A DNA stretch of 64,000 nt from Holacanthus passer (GCA_025331565.1 JAFREQ010000075.1:62001-126000), one strand, 5' to 3'. Shown: positions 11,033-25,810, counted from the stretch's first letter. Notes: generated from the sequence alone by a model not told the origin. Numbers and translations: made by a program.

Positions 11033-14000
11033 CCGATATATGCACACACACCCACAGACACACCTACAAACACACACAATACCTTCATCTGGAGAAACTC
11101 TGGCTCCATCAGGGCAGGGACATCTGGAGCTGGCGGAGTCCAGCGAGAGGCAGCATTAGTGGGCCACACAGCAGGAGGGGAGCCCCCGGTCATGGAGAGG
11201 CTCTGGAGATGCCGTCATGTTTTCCAGGCAGCTGGAGCAGGAATGGTGAGGCGGGCTACTACCTAGTTAGCAGAAAACAAACAGATGCCAAATGGAGAAC
11301 GGAATGAAAGACGCACGAGGGCATGTGTGTGTCTGTGTGTGAGGAAATGAGAAACTTTTATGCACCAGGTGGATTCTCGTATTTCCCTATTTCTGCTTCA
11401 GGAAAAACTTGGATATTTGCCCATAATGGATATAAAAACTCATATCCAGAATTAATAAAACATTAATCATCACTGATGACACTGATGCGTGCACTTTTGA
11501 TGAAGGGCACTTTAAATAGTTGCAGCTGGTTTAAAAACACTTTTGGGCATGAGAAAAGTTCCCTTGGCACTACAGCTCCTTATATACATTAAAAAAGGGA
11601 TATTCTGCTTTTATTTTGAAAAATTGTTCAACATTTTGGGTAATACACGGGTTCATGTTATCATTAAGAGTTACATAAGGAGAACTGTATGCCAAATACA
11701 CCCTCCAGCACCTGCAAAGCTCACATATTCATGCAATGTATCCAGTTTGCTGAATGTGAACACAAACAGGAATGTAAAAGCAACAACTTGTGGACTTGGA
11801 CTTGGTGTCGTTTGCCATGAAACATTTAAAGTATGTGATTCCCCCATCAAAGACACAGTGAAATAGGATATACATTTTCAAGTTCTAACTCTGGCTCCCT
11901 GTGGGAATTGTTCAGTTATCTCTTGTTATATGACAAACATATGTAAAAAAAACCCCCAAAAAACAGTATGAGTATTTTTATAGGAAAATTCCTCTCCTCT
12001 CTCTTCATGTAAGACATTATGATATTTTTTATGACTCGTCTTGAACTCAGGGGCATATACATAAATTTATCCAGTCAAATGTGAATCGGGGAGCGCCTGG
12101 CTAACCATGCCTTCATGACTCCAGCTCTGTACTTTACACATAGATCTAAATCTCTGCTAGAAAGCAGATATGTCTATCAAAGCTTCTTCTTTAAGCATTA
12201 GTAGTTGAGCAATAAAGTTTAAACTATCAAACTACCAAATGTGTTCTAATAGAGCAACGGGCTACATTTAGAATTCTGGCGTAATGCGGCATTACTCCCA
12301 CGACGTGGACACAAAAAAGAAAAAGAGAGAGGTTTGAGAGGAGTCATATAATGCCATTGCAGTCATTTTACATTGTGGATTATATCTACTGCTGCATGAG
12401 ATCGCTTGAAGGCACAAAACAGGAAGACTGCGTACTGCACTTTCAGCATAAATAGATCCAAGTACAGACATCCTGTTTAGAAGAAGCAATGGCTTTCAGA
12501 GAATATGCCTCTATTTTGAGAAACATTAGCATGAGCAACACTGCCAGCCATGACATAGTCATTATTTGGACCTCAGTCTCGTCCCTTTTTTTTTGGTGAT
12601 GAAACTAAATTAATTTGGAAAATTTAATGCAACATGTAGCAAATGAAATATCAGGGATCCTACAAGAATAGCCTTTTCATTCTCTACATGCAATAATCAG
12701 ACCATCATGCTGACAGAGATGAGAACTCTCTTCAGCTTGGGCCTCCGCATCTCAGCTCCCATTCTTCCCCATTTTCATCTTTTTCGTGGCAGAATCACTT
12801 CTCGGCTCGCTTCATCTCCCTCTATCACTCCCTCTCATTCATCGCGCTGTCGAGACGAGTCTGTTCTGTCTACGTTTCAGCTTCTCTGTCAGATCCCGCC
12901 TGGGGCCAGAAGGATTCCTGTGATAGCGTCCTCAAAGTTAAGATATGCCTGCACGCTGGCACACATGAAAGGGAGAGAAGGAAGGGCTGTAAGTCAGCGA
13001 GGGAGAGTGAGAATCTGACGCAGAGAGACTTGAAGTGTCAGGTCCCTGTTGGCAGCTCACTTTCAATTTGTTTGATTTAAACTGTTACGTTTAAAAGTGC
13101 AAATTACAACATAATGGAAAACGCTTCCCTTTTAGTCATGTTTGTATGGATTGGAAATGAAAAAGTATGCAAATTGTCTCATTTTTGAATTTCCATTGCT
13201 TGAGTTTAATTGAGCGAAATAGATATTGAGCCAAACACTGCACTTCACAGATGTCCCTCGCTGTTTTTGATGTTTGCAACTTTGCTCATTTTCTGGCTGG
13301 TTATCAGTCTCTTGTTCCACTGGCCTAATAACTACTGTGCCTTTCTCTCATGTCTGCCTCAGAATAAAGGATTCTTGTGCAGAGCGAGAGCGGTCTGGCC
13401 CGGCTCTCGCCTCTACATGCATTCCAGCCTCCGTCTCATCTCAGCCCAGGGCAATGGCTTCAGTCTTGATGCACTCCTGACTGAATGAGTGGGTTGAGTA
13501 GGTGGGTGCTCGTCTATCTGCAGTCTGCCTGCACGACAGGCTGACGGGCTTGATAACCAGCTAAGGGTGGGTGTTACATGGAGTTCAGGTTTTTGCTCGC
13601 TGAGTGTCTGACACTAGCCCCATTTTACTTTAACAGAGCCTCTGACTTTGTACATGCATCCAACCCGGAGTTTGCAAAATGCACATATGGTGACGAATGT
13701 AAATAATCAAGACCTGTGGTGGTTTATGACATAATATTCTGACTTTAATAATTTGGGATTATGTCACAAAACAAATTTCTGTTCGTCTGTTGAGATGCTT
13801 AGCATTCAAATAGAGAGTGGAGAAGTGGCTTATGCTATAGGAGCAGTTTGAGAGCTCTCAATGACTTTACTACTACTACTTCTCATTGGACCACTATAAA
13901 TTAAAACTGTAAAGGATGCTGCAAACTCTTTAACCCCACCTTTCTAACTTTCTGGTGACACCTGAAGTTGCTCAAAATCCTCCTGGATCCAAAGTCTTCA

Positions 14001-15198
14001 CCTACATTTCACAATTTACACATACAGTTTCTGTATTTTCGTCAACAAGGACTTGATTTTGTTTGTCTATTCTGCACATGAAGCATCCATTGCATGTCTG
14101 TCCTGGAAGTGTGATCACTCTTCTGTCGTGCTTCCCGAGGTTTCTTCCTTTTTTCCCCTGTTTTTTGTTTTTTTCTTATCTGAATCCAGGATCTAAGGAC
14201 TGAGCATGTCAGATTGCTGCTGTACAGATTGTAGACCTAACAATATTTGGCCCATATTTCGGACTATTGAATGTCCTTAAAACAAACTCCCCCCATTCAG
14301 CCATTCACATACACACAAGCTACCATACTAGTGCAATTTGTGGTTCACCGTCTTGCTCATGGACACATAGACATGTGAACATGATGAGGTGCTGCCGCCT
14401 AGTCTTTTATGTTAGATTTTAAAAATGCATCTGAAGATGCAGCCTGCTGGCGGATAACAGGTTAACAAAACAACATTTAGGTTTTTACCCTGAGGATTAC
14501 ACAGGGAACACTATGAATCATTGTGCACAAATGGTAAAAGCTTAGCTGTTTTTCTTTCATGCAATGGTTTACCTTACCAAATTGCTTTTCTACAAATAGA
14601 AATGTATCCTATCCTAGCTACATGTGGCAACACCCACCCAACTCTTTCACTGGTATTTCTAGTTGTAATGCAAAATGCAATGTAAATTTAAATATGATAT
14701 CTAATTAAGATGATAGTTGTTATAAGCCAGACTGAATGCAAAAGGTACTGAAGTGAACAAATGTAAATAAGATGGATATAAGTTTATAGATATTGATGTA
14801 TGTATATATATATTTATATTAAGAATGAAACTTAAAAAGAATATTTGGTAGAATGAAACTCTTAAAAAAATACTGCTCATATACAAAACTAATTTCATTA
14901 TATTCTCTTTACATGTTGCAAACTGGAGTTATGATCACATGTAGCATACAGACAACAAGTGAAAATGGGGGATGTTCAGCACCAGGAGACATACTGTAAG
15001 AATGCATGCTGGGTGAACATTAAATGAGACGCCACTATAAGAACATCTTTGCCATCTCTGCCACCCCAGTTGCATGGAATGTGTTTGCATTGGCATTTGT
15101 ATTGTGTTGTCTTGTTATTTCATCTGGCTCAGGAATGCAGACAGACAGTTAGCAACTACCTCTGTTTTGACCGCTAACTTACATCCCTGGGGTGATGC

Positions 15199-15229
15199 AC
15201 ACACACACACACACACAGAGAGAGAGACA
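15199..15229. repeat. Compound (CA)n(GA)n microsatellite
   Basis: A run of CA dinucleotides passes directly into AGAGAG, giving a compound dinucleotide repeat. Confidence 0.9.
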
Positions 15230-17274
15230 GTAGGCAGCTCGGTAGATTTATAGGCCTATTTATCGTGCCAGTCGGCCGTCTGTCTAGTCCTCATCTATTC
15301 TTGTCATGCAGCTGTGTAGGTGTGGATTAAACCCCTTCCTGGATGATGCACGCCACAAGTACATCTCACCTAATGAGAATAGATGGATTCAAATGTTACA
15401 CGGCTAGACCTGGCCGGAAATATTAGGAACCATGTGCCATGTATTGCATGGTGCAACCACTGCACATGCTGAAGCAACCAGAGACAGTTCATGGGAAATT
15501 GTTTTTCTTGGGTTCCCTGGGGGCAGAGTGGGTTATAACAGGCGTATCACACTGTCTGGTTCATGACCTTTGTCATGTGTCATCTTCTCTACCTCTCCTA
15601 GTTTGTTTTCTCCCTCCTGTGTACGATCTAGTGCTGTGAGGCAGCAATCACCTAAATATAGCGTGTTTTTTAAGATCTGAAGCTCCAAGGTTTGGCAGGT
15701 GTGGTAATTTGCAATAGAAGCAACAAGAGGGATGCTACATTAAAAAACGTCATGTTGTTTCAGAGCATCATCTTCACACACTCCCCCCCTCCTTAACCCC
15801 ATAATTTGAGTATGTGAGGTTTGTGGTTTTAAAATAACTACATCAAAACAACGTAAAGTACAAAATGAGAAGCCGAGTTAAGAATGTCAAAAATGAGCCT
15901 TGAGGATGTAATGAGCAACCACAAGCAGACAAGAGGTGGGGAGGTATTGTGCGTTATACACAGTGGCTTGTCTTTGTGGGACTCTCTGTTTGTGTGATTG
16001 TGTTTGTATCGCTCTGAGCTCATGTGGTGTTTTCCCTGCTGGTTACAAAGTGCAGGCTGGTGGTGACAGATATACTGTGTGCACCACAAGCTACTGGTAC
16101 AACGCGGTGTCTCTGACTTCACTGTGAAACAAGGGACTGAAGGACGATCTCGCCGGTTTGAAGAATCTTCTTTATGAATAATTCTCTCTGATTTTTCCTG
16201 TGTCTCAGTGTAAGGTAACTTGCACTGACAAATACAAGACATAGAAATGTAGTTCTGTAGCTTTTCGCAGTTTCAATGAGCAGACATGGAGACCGCTCTG
16301 ATGTCGTGCTGATTTAATGCGCATTAAGTGCTTTTATTGCACAGCACCTGCTCAGTTTCATTTGTTCACTTGTCACAATTCAGACATCGATAAGAACAAT
16401 AATGAGACCGATTTGAAGACAGACAAAGACAAGGTTTTTTTTTTCCTTTTTAAGATACACTCGGGGATTTGTGCATTAATGATTTTTGTCCCCTGAGCAG
16501 ATGCTCTTGGGCAGCAATTCTTCTGAGAATTGCCTGAACCTAAATACAACCATAAAGCATCCACAACATGAAGCATTGAATTAGTAAAGCTTGCCAGTAC
16601 ACAGCTTAGGAAGAATGACCCTGTGAATAAAGGATAGGTTTGGATTTTGTCAAGTCAAATACTCACACTGTATATTTAAAGAGTTATTGGTGTCTGTAAT
16701 TATTCCTCCTCTTCATACTGGTTGTGAAAGAAGGAGGAAAAAAATCCTTGGGAACTTCCAATGCTTCCAACTTGGTCAGTGTCCCTATGCTTCAAACTGT
16801 GATCCTGTAGGTATCCCTCTCGTGTCATCTCTGGAGGTGACCCATAACATAATAGTTTTGATGTGCTGTCAAGGTCAGTTGATGTAGTATAAAGAGCGAC
16901 AAAGGTTGAATGGGTCAAACACCCAGGAGACCAGGGTTTGTGTCCTGTGTGAAACCTTTTTAACACATTACTAAACATAACTTAATGTATGTAACTAACA
17001 TGCTTATTTAAACCATCATCTTTTCTTCACTGCACTCGTTTTACAATGTTACTCAAGTGTTTATGATTGTTCTCAGCGAGTTTTATTTTGAAAGTCTATC
17101 TGGAAGTTGCATATTTATTATTCCCAGACGCTAGAGGGGTACATAGAGCATCATAGTTTGAAGCATTGCGCTGAACAAGCTGGTGTATTTAATGAGTTGG
17201 GAGCAAAAACATTTTGCATATTAGCTAAACTACAGACTACGACTGTGGATTTTTCCCATCATTACTTTCATTGA

Positions 17275-17620
17275 AATCACTTCGTTACTTGGGGGCAGCA
17301 GGACAAACAAAAACACAAACACCTGACATATTCTAACCTTATTAAGTTCTTATAGTTATCATCTTAGCGAGCAGTATTTACACATCCAAGAGACACAGAC
17401 CAAAATTCATTTGAAGTCATGTTTCTGTCAAACATTCACTCTCCTCTCAGGTCTTTTTAAGTCTCCACCAACACCTGCTCTTTCGTTGCTAAATGCTCCA
17501 CTGTGTTCACTTGTTGGTCACTAACGTTGTGGGCTGTTTGATGCTGTGCAGGTGAGGTGGCATGGGTTTATGAGAGTGTTGCTTTTTGCTGAAAACTTTT
17601 TCCAGCTGGTGATGGAACAA
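17275..17620 (+). repeat. Interspersed repeat family R, copy 2
   Basis: It shares ordered blocks with copies at 5862-6110 and 63500-63770: 'tacttgggggcagca', 'gaagtcatgtttctg', 'gtctccaccaacacctg', 'gctaaatgctccactgtgtt' and 'gctgaaaac...cagctgg'. This copy extends further right than copy 1. No reading frame is preserved between copies, which argues against a coding origin for this part. Confidence 0.6.
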
Positions 17621-18947
17621 GGTTGATGACAGAGTATTGTGCAGGCCAGAAAACAAAAACAATCTGCTAAAAGGGACTAAATGGGTAATAATTCTTTGCT
17701 GGTTCATCACTAAGATCAACACCTTTTATAGTGCACATGCATTCAATCCATTGTTAATGATAAAACTGTTGATTACTATGAGCCAAGCTGATGTTTTACT
17801 CCATTAGTTTTACGGTTTAACATGATATGAGGGAATCCAATTTTCCCTGGATGGAGTGCAGCTCACTGCTGTTGAGGAGACAATTAAAAAGTGTTTTCTT
17901 TTTTGATTTATCACTTTCCCTGAGCAATTCTCCCAATGTTACAACAATTGAATTTGAGAAAACAGTGAATTGATTTAATGGGAATTGGATCCTCTTCTGA
18001 ATTTTAATCCTGTGTCTAATTTCGGTAGACCACACTTATCCATTTCATACAAAAATAGCGCCTCATGTATCTTCGAGACCAATTATCTTCACGTAAGATT
18101 GTTCTGTTTTCAGTTATGGAAGAGCATGTGCCAGTGGCAATATTTTCTTCCGTGCAATTGGATATCTTGTAGGGTTTTATGAATTAGACAGATGGTTATG
18201 GGTTAGTTCACATGGGCAGCTTTAGCCAGATGCTCCACAGGCTGCATGAGGAAGGGAAGCCACAAAACCAGTGAGGAACATTTGATCTGAACACCTTCTG
18301 TGGTTACAGACAAACAGCTGCTGGACGCTTCGTTCTGTGGTCCAAACCCATCTGGCCACCTTTTAAAAAAACCCTTGTAACTCCATTACACGGCCTCTGT
18401 GAATACCACATCATGACCACACACACACACACACATCTCCCTCCCATTTCCCAATTCTTTTCTCGCTCCACTGTTTTGTCACCCAGATGCCCAGATGTAA
18501 AGCTGCACAAATCAAAACTGCTTAGAATTTTGTCAATGCAGATCCTCTGTTTGTTTTTAGACTTCTTTTAGTCAATATTTCTTTTTCTGATATTTTGCCC
18601 CAGGTCTCTGCAGGTTCTCAGGACTTTTCTAAGAGGACATTTCAAAAGAGGCTTAAACGTGATGATGCAATAGTAACACAATAATATCAAGGAAGGAAGG
18701 GACATGAAACAAAACAAGCACCATCCTTAAGCAGTTGCTATGCACATGCCTTATCATGGTGTAATGGAAAATGTTATACTTTTAACTGTTTAAAATTGTG
18801 GTAAGAACACCTACTGATACTACAGTTTCATCATGTATGATGTGGACTGATGACATGGTTACAGATGTTCTGCAGCTGTTCTAGTCAATATTTTCAAATC
18901 AAGAATGGATCAGACTCATATTAAGGAGAGCAAAGATATGAGAGACT
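17621..18947. other. Gene-free stretch
   Basis: I see no supported exon. A short (CA)n run lies at about 18417-18434. The rest is unique-looking sequence of moderate AT content. Confidence 0.5.
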
Positions 18948-20230
18948 TTATTGTCATCCATCCAATTACAATTCAGTATACAGAGGAACGAAATTGTGTT
19001 TCTGTCCCGAGTGCAAAACAAAAAAAATGAATGATGTAACATTCAGACTAGACATAAGGTGAAAACAAGAGAATACAAAACATGTAAAAAGCAGGTTACA
19101 AAACAAGGTACAGACATGTAGTGTAATACACAGGACATCTATACAAGAGTTGAAATAGAAAGATATAAATTTATATAGTGTAGACAAATGTCAAGTCTAT
19201 CAAATGTAACAGTGCAACAGCCGCAGTAAAAACGGGTTGTGGGTCCCTGAGGATATTTATGTATACAGGATATGTATGTAATAAAGGTTGTGAGACAGGC
19301 TATGGTCCAGTAAAGTGAGGAAGGCTGTGAAGTGACTCGTTGCTGAGATTGGGGACAACAGGGTGTTGAGCAGGAGGAGTCTGATGGCCTGGGGGAACAG
19401 GCTGTTGCTGAGTCTGGAAGATTTTGCCTGGATGCTCTTCTGTATTTTCCCGACACCAGCAGGCAAAGAATCTGTGGGAGAGGTGGAATGGGTCTTTTTT
19501 TTTATCCTGGAGGCTCTGTTTGTGTGGCGTTTAGTAGAAATGTCATGGATGGAGGGGAGAGAGGCCCAATGATGGACTCTACTGACTTCACTATCCCCTG
19601 CAGAGACTTGTGGTTTGAGTTATTATAGTTCCAATAACCAACAGTGATGCAGCTGCTCAGGACGCTCTCCATGGTTCCTCTGTAGAAGGTGGACAGGATG
19701 GGTGTAGGGAGGCTGGCTCTCTTCAGACAATGGAGGCAGTGGAGATGCTGTTGTGCCTTCTTCGTCAGGTGGTGGAGGTGCAATTGCATGACCATTATCT
19801 CTTTCCTACACTGTGAGACAGGTTGTTTTTTGACACCAGGGTGTCAACCATGTCAGCCATTGGAGTCATATTTGTTGGAGCAGTGTGAACAGCAGTGGGC
19901 TGAACACACATCCCTGGGGGGACGCCTGTGCTGAATGTGGTTGTGTAAGCCAGGTCCAGAGTGTTCATCTCTTTGGGTCCCAAGCTGACATGCTGGTAGA
20001 ATTTTGAAGAACGGTTTGAGATTTGCAGGGTTGAAATCTCAGGCCATGATGAGCAAGCTGTTGGGATGTGCTATTCGAAGTTCATTGATGACCCTGTAGA
20101 GATCAAATCATGCCTCTTTAGTGTTTATGTTGGTAGGGATGTAAACTCTCACAACAATAATGGTGGTATATTCCCTTGGTAGGATGGACGGCACTTCCCA
20201 GTCAGAGAATCATCACCCCACTCTGCAGCT
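18948..20230 (-). mobile_element. Internally deleted LINE (CR1/L2-like), endonuclease joined to reverse transcriptase
   Basis: Read on the minus strand, the order is as follows. At about 20210-19930 there is the end of an AP-endonuclease domain, with YIPTNINT-like, 'DFNPANLK'-like and NTLDLAYTT segments. From about 19920 a reverse-transcriptase piece follows, beginning STGVPPG (family form STGxPQG). At about 19790-19510 comes the segment TKKAQQHLHCL...LKRASLPTPILSTFYRG, and at about 19440-19370 the C-terminal segment NSLFPQAIRLLL. The element ends at a 'gatgacaataaag' tail (about 18948-18960), typical of this LINE group. The central RT catalytic region (FADD box) is missing, and stops and frameshifts are present, so it is dead. 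Confidence 0.8.
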
Positions 20231-22079
20231 CCCCTCAGCTATACAAGCATTTCAACGTCTTTCAGCTCATTGATTTGGTTCTACTGTCCCTAACTGTATT
20301 GTTTCGGTTCAGTCTGACTGCTCTCATCAACCCTGTCTGCAGCCACAGCAAGCGCTAAAAGGAGACTGAATATCGGACTAACATTTGTCAGGCACTCTGA
20401 AACACAACTTGCCCACAAAAAATGCTAAAATCATATCTACTGGATGTGTTGTGTCAATATGTTTGTCAAAGTGATTAAATCTGAATGTTGTGTTGTGTGT
20501 GTTGCATGTGCTGCTTTCAAATGGCAAAAAGGGCAAATGTTTAAGACCTGCACAAACATGATAAACCTACACAAGTGTTTTTAATTGCTTTGGCTGATTA
20601 AACCTCATATCAGTCCTGTGTTTAATTGGCATTTCCCTGACTCTCCTTTTAGCGTGGTTGCACATGTTGTGGCAGGTGTCATTCCAGCATGGCTTGGAAT
20701 TGATTGAAGGAATGTGTAATTTATTTGCCTGTTTTTTTAATTAAAAAGGTTCATTTTTATTTAATTATTATCATTGTGTTTTTGTCACTAGGATGTCAAT
20801 GAGGATTTTTCACCACAGTTTTGTTGATGAAATTAAACCTGGTCGTCTCATTCATCTGTGTTTGATTGTAGTAGCTGTGGAGTCACATACTGCAGTTGGT
20901 GATCATAAAGAAGTACACAGATTGATCCCAAAGATCACTGACCAGTCAATTTGTTTAAACTCATGAATAAGAAAATAGTCTGATTTCTGAAATACTGAAT
21001 CGTGTCAAGGCGTCTGCGTCTCTATTCTACTCTGCAGGATTCACACAGAATACTGCAGACATTTGACTCTTGCATGCACAACTGCCTATTAGAGTGACCT
21101 TTCCATTAGAAGGCTCATTAGCTCTGTACATGTGATTTAGCACCAATTTAGCACCGCTGCTGTCGGAGTTTGACAGCGCATGTTTGTGTGTGAGAGGGAA
21201 AGACAGAGAGAGTTAGCCAAGCCATGGGGTCAGCCGGTCCGCTGCCCTTCTCACCTGGCACGGAGCATTGTGGGAGGTGAGCCAGAATATCGTCCTTCAT
21301 GGTAAACAGATAGATATTTGTGCCTTGATCCTTGCTGCATTCTTTCCAATAAAAAACAAACAAAAAGAAATGTGAGACGTGATTTGTAGGGAAACCGGCA
21401 GCTCGATTTTGACCCATCTCTCACTGGAGCGCTCAGTCCAAACATACTATCAGAGGCTCCAATCAATATACTCATGTTCAGCATTTAGTATCTCTAACAT
21501 AGTCTATATGTGAAATCTGGGAAAGTATTATAATGTTGTCAGTGAAGGACTTGCAAAGTACCATAATTGGTTTAAAATGGTGCTATCAATCTTTTTGTTA
21601 AAGCAGGCATCACTTTTGTACAAATGGTGAAAGTCATTTTGGAATGAAACTCTTAAATCATTCAGAGACCAATTAGTCAAACCACATAGCCTGGAGCAGA
21701 TGCAGTTGTTTAAAGTGAGCTTGGCAGATCCACAGGGGATATATGTAGAGTGGATATGAATCTACACATGCCATGTTGACTGTACACACAGAATAGCAAA
21801 AAGGAGTTTGCATCAAAGCCAAACCCCAATTATCTTACTCCAGGTCCCAGGTCAGGTGAAAACCAGAGGGGATGAAATTCGTTTGTGCATCTGATGAGGA
21901 TTCAGTGTTGTGAAAAGTGTGCGCGTGATCTTTGTTATTAAAGGTTAACCCATTAGTTTGAAATGTCAGCATGCGGTGTGTGATTGGCTGAGGGGTGAGG
22001 AGGTGGAAATTGGTCACAACATCTATATTATAACAAGCGCCATTATAAAATGACAAAATGACAACATCAAAAACAGGTC

Positions 22080-22260
22080 GTTTTCAGTTTAAAGTTATTA
22101 AATATTTTCAAAATTTATTGGTTCATATTTAATATTTTTTCATATATATTCATATTCCATATTTATATGTCTATCTTTACTGTATTACTAATGTATTAAT
22201 AAATTATGTATTTCATAATGTACTGTCTGGTTTATTTATTTAATATCTGCCATTTTATCT
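22080..22260. other. AT-rich block
   Basis: About 180 bases composed mostly of A and T, with repeated 'tatt', 'atat' and 'taat' words. It could be a matrix-attachment-like or easily unwound region. No gene or known repeat is recognised. Confidence 0.5.
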
Positions 22261-22417
22261 TTGCGGTTAGTCCCTCTTTGTCACAGAGTGCCAGACAGAG
22301 TTCATTATGAAGATCCCAAAGGGAACGTTGGTGGACTCACATCATCCAATCATACTAATCAGGAAATGAGTCAGTGTTACCAAGGAGAGCAGTTGCCAGG
22401 GTCACTGAAGGCAAGGG

Positions 22418-22431
22418 CACACACACACATG

Positions 22432-22464
<33 letters not shown>
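22418..22464. repeat. (CA)n microsatellite, interrupted
   Basis: Runs of CA are broken once by TGCACG. The overlapping Thr/His-rich frames are artefacts. Confidence 0.95.
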
Positions 22465-22469
<5 letters not shown>

Positions 22470-25400
22470 AGGACAGTCAAAGTAACACACTACAAAGATG
22501 AAGTCTTTATATCTTTATACTCTGCACCTGCTTCAATATTTCAACAATTTAAAGTAAATGTCAGACAAATCGCTTCATACAAATTACTATCTCTATACAC
22601 AAGATTTCCATAGTGATACATGACGGAAGTTTTGATTAAATGAACCAGCAATGTAATGCAAACCTAAAATGACTGCTTTGATATGAAATGAGAGTAAAAC
22701 CCCTTTACACTGTAAACTTAACTGTAGCTGCAAGTTGTTGTTGTTCCAGACAAACATTGACCTGCATGAAAAAATGAAATCTTTTGTTGTCAATAAAAAA
22801 TGATGTAGCCATCATTAAGTGTTTTAGTAAGATGTTGGGCCTCCAAAGTGTAATAATTCAACAGTGAAGTGAAACGTAACACCGTTCATGCACCCTCTTT
22901 CTTTGATCCCTTATCCATCCATCCAGCTCAATCTCTATCTCCAGTGTAGGTTGGTGTTCCCATAATTACTCCCTCCTACTCTATCACTCATACACACATA
23001 TGTTCATACACACACAAGTCAGACAATAAACACAGGGCCTTTTTACATTTCATTTTATCCTTTCATGTCTCTCATCCCCGTTTATGTAAATTGCAGGGCT
23101 TCATCAGATTGAGTCTGCCTACCCTGCTTGACTGTAACGATTCTCTTGTGTTTTTCGGAGGATTTCCATATGAGTCGGATAATTGCGTCTTGCTATTCGG
23201 CCTACGCATAGGGACGCTCCGCCATGGGTGGTAGACTGAGTAGTTCACCGAAAGGTCAACAAGTAAACAGGCGTATCTTGTTTCATACAGTCCTGCTGCC
23301 TGCTCTGCTTATGGTGTGTTACTGTACTCTGTGTGTGGTTATGAAAAGTTGAGCTTCATATTAAGCCATACCAAGCCACTTTTAAGAGGATTGATCAATT
23401 CCCCGGAGTCGAATGAAGAGTGAATGTCCCCATCATTGTTAGTGACCTTACGCTTTAATTCAATGGCTATTTCCTCTGGAAGGATCGATGCCGTGACTCG
23501 GTGACTATTTGTCACTCATCGAGTGGAGTGCAGGAAAATACGGGGGGCTGAGACCTTGAGATTCAGATGAGGAAAACCTGCTGGAGTCTTACACCTGCAT
23601 AGAAAATCAGTATTCACTCACCAGCTGCAGCTATTCATGTAGTGGGAAATGAAAAGGTGGGCAAGCGATCGTGGGACATACAGTCAGTGACCATTATAAT
23701 GCAGACTGCAGCAATTTTGCTAAAAGTTCTGTTACATTTTATTTTCACCTTTCACAGTAATGCGACATTTTCATACAAATAATTGCCCATTTGCATACTC
23801 AGTCAGTGACATACATTGATATGCGAGTTGAGTTAGAAATGCCTTTCTGACTTGTGACCCTTTGTTAACAAGCAACACTCGTTCATAACCCTTCATCACA
23901 GGTTCAACATCTGTGAGCTGTGAGCAGTTCAACCATATAAATTCTCTAAGCATTTCATTTTAATAGCTATTGGTGTCTTATTAATCACTAGCTCGTATCA
24001 GTTATCTTGGGACTCCTTACTCCTAGCCTGGGAACCATTGATCAAAAGAAATCCAATACAACAGCCCTGCAACAAATATGTTCACTTGTTGATGCTGGAG
24101 GATTCAACTCTGTGGTGGCATTTTGTGACAAATATGTATTGATATACTGTCTGAATTTCACAGCTATAGCCCCAAGCAGCCCCAAAAATGAATGTACTGT
24201 ACAATTGAAAGAGTCAGTAAATTGCATGCCTGGTGTGTACCTAATGAACTTGCATCTCACTCTGTGACACAGTAATTTAACTCTGATGAAGTTTTTTTTA
24301 TTAGGAAAACTCTCAGAACTTAGGAGGCTGCCTGCTACAGTAATGATGTAATAAACTGAAAATGTAATTGGTCATTTGTTTGAACAAACACAATGGTTAG
24401 TAGGTGGGAAGCCAGGTTGGGTTCTTATCCATGTTGCTCCAAGCCATCTGGCCAAATGTAAAGAAAATACAGTGACAAAGACTGCAGCACAAAGAAAAGT
24501 GGGTATTTCAAACCCAGAGAAAACTGGGACCAAAAATCCACCAAAAGATAAAATAGCAGCTATGATGATTGACTGACAGGTGATCTCTTCTCTGACTTTA
24601 GGTGGATTTACTCTACATGACCGGCTGAACTTGCCCCCTTTCTTGTATTACTCACCTGTTCACGATACAAAGCTGACACAGTGTCAGTGAACACCTCTCT
24701 CCGACACGTGGTCTCAGAAGAACAGTTGGCGCTATCGATGACAGGACGTCTTTGATTCATCACAAGTATCATAAAGGAAGTGCATTACGTGTTGAACCCC
24801 AGGGATCCCAGGACGTATAAATTACCAGCCTCATTGATTTACCTATTGATTGCTTTTATTTTGATGCTCATCACCTTTGGCATTTCAGTACAATAACCAA
24901 CCTTGCTTGACTATTTTCATTGCTGTGTATTCACTGCTGTCATTGCTCACGGGTATTGTAAATAACATATTCTATAGGTTTTAGATAGAAACATATTCCA
25001 CTCACCACTATGACAATCCTTTCCCCTCTGACAGCCACGAGGCCAATGAGCAAATCCGTGATGGATTGGAGGGTGAGAAGGAGGAGAAGAGCCTCGAGGA
25101 GAAAAGGAGGTTAAAAGGAGGAGAGGAAAGAAGGGAGACAGAAGATAAAGAAGAGGGGAGGAAGGGGAAACAGTGGCTTATTATGTGACCGCCACGGTTC
25201 CAGACCAGTAGCTCTCAAAGTGGAGGTCCTCGAGCAGAGAGAATAATGGTTCCAGTTCACTATAATGATCCCTATTAGGCAGTGTGCTGCCTCGATGACC
25301 TTTGTCCCCGTCTTGATTCTGTTTTGGCCTTCATTTTCATCACCTCCCCTGTATTTCAATGCAAACAACAACAGTCGTCTGTCTGTCTGTCTGTATGCAG

Positions 25401-25659
25401 CCCCCGCTTCGGTCAAATCTGGACTGGACTCTGGATATGCTTCTAAATGGGTCCATGACATGAAAATACTTGAGGTCAGTAGAGGTTCAGAAATAGCTGA
25501 GATGGATTTAACTGCATGAAAATACCAACATGGTGTGAAACATGTCACTCCCAGTGTGCAGGTTCTGACAGGAACAGGCTTTATTTGTGTTTCTCAACAG
25601 TATGAGACACTGAATATCTCCAACCACTGTAAATAAGCCAGGTTTTGTGTTCTGCTACA

Positions 25660-25810
25660 TTAAAGGGACACTCCACCCATTTTGCACATGATGACCAGTG
25701 CACTCAACTACCCAGCCTGTGAAACAGTTGTTTGTCATGTCTTTGCTGGGTCTGGAAGTTTTGTGAAGTCTGAGAAAATAACCCTGATGATGTCATCGGG
25801 GTCACCCTGA
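25660..25810. repeat. Probable interspersed repeat ('first-line' ttaaagggacactccaccc type)
   Basis: It starts with 'ttaaagggacactccaccca', a lead-in I recognise from abundant short non-coding repeats in fish genomes. It is followed by about 130 bases with no reading frame. No second full copy was found in this window, so the call rests on recognition rather than on an alignment here. Confidence 0.35.

Larger units (their letters stand above)
7984..17274. other. Gene-free stretch
   Basis: No coding exon could be supported here. It contains microsatellites at 10999-11028 and 15199-15229, an AT-rich segment at 14660-14900, an (ATT)n tract near 9750-9768, and many short frames, several created by CA/TG runs. 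The sequence otherwise looks unique. Confidence 0.5.
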
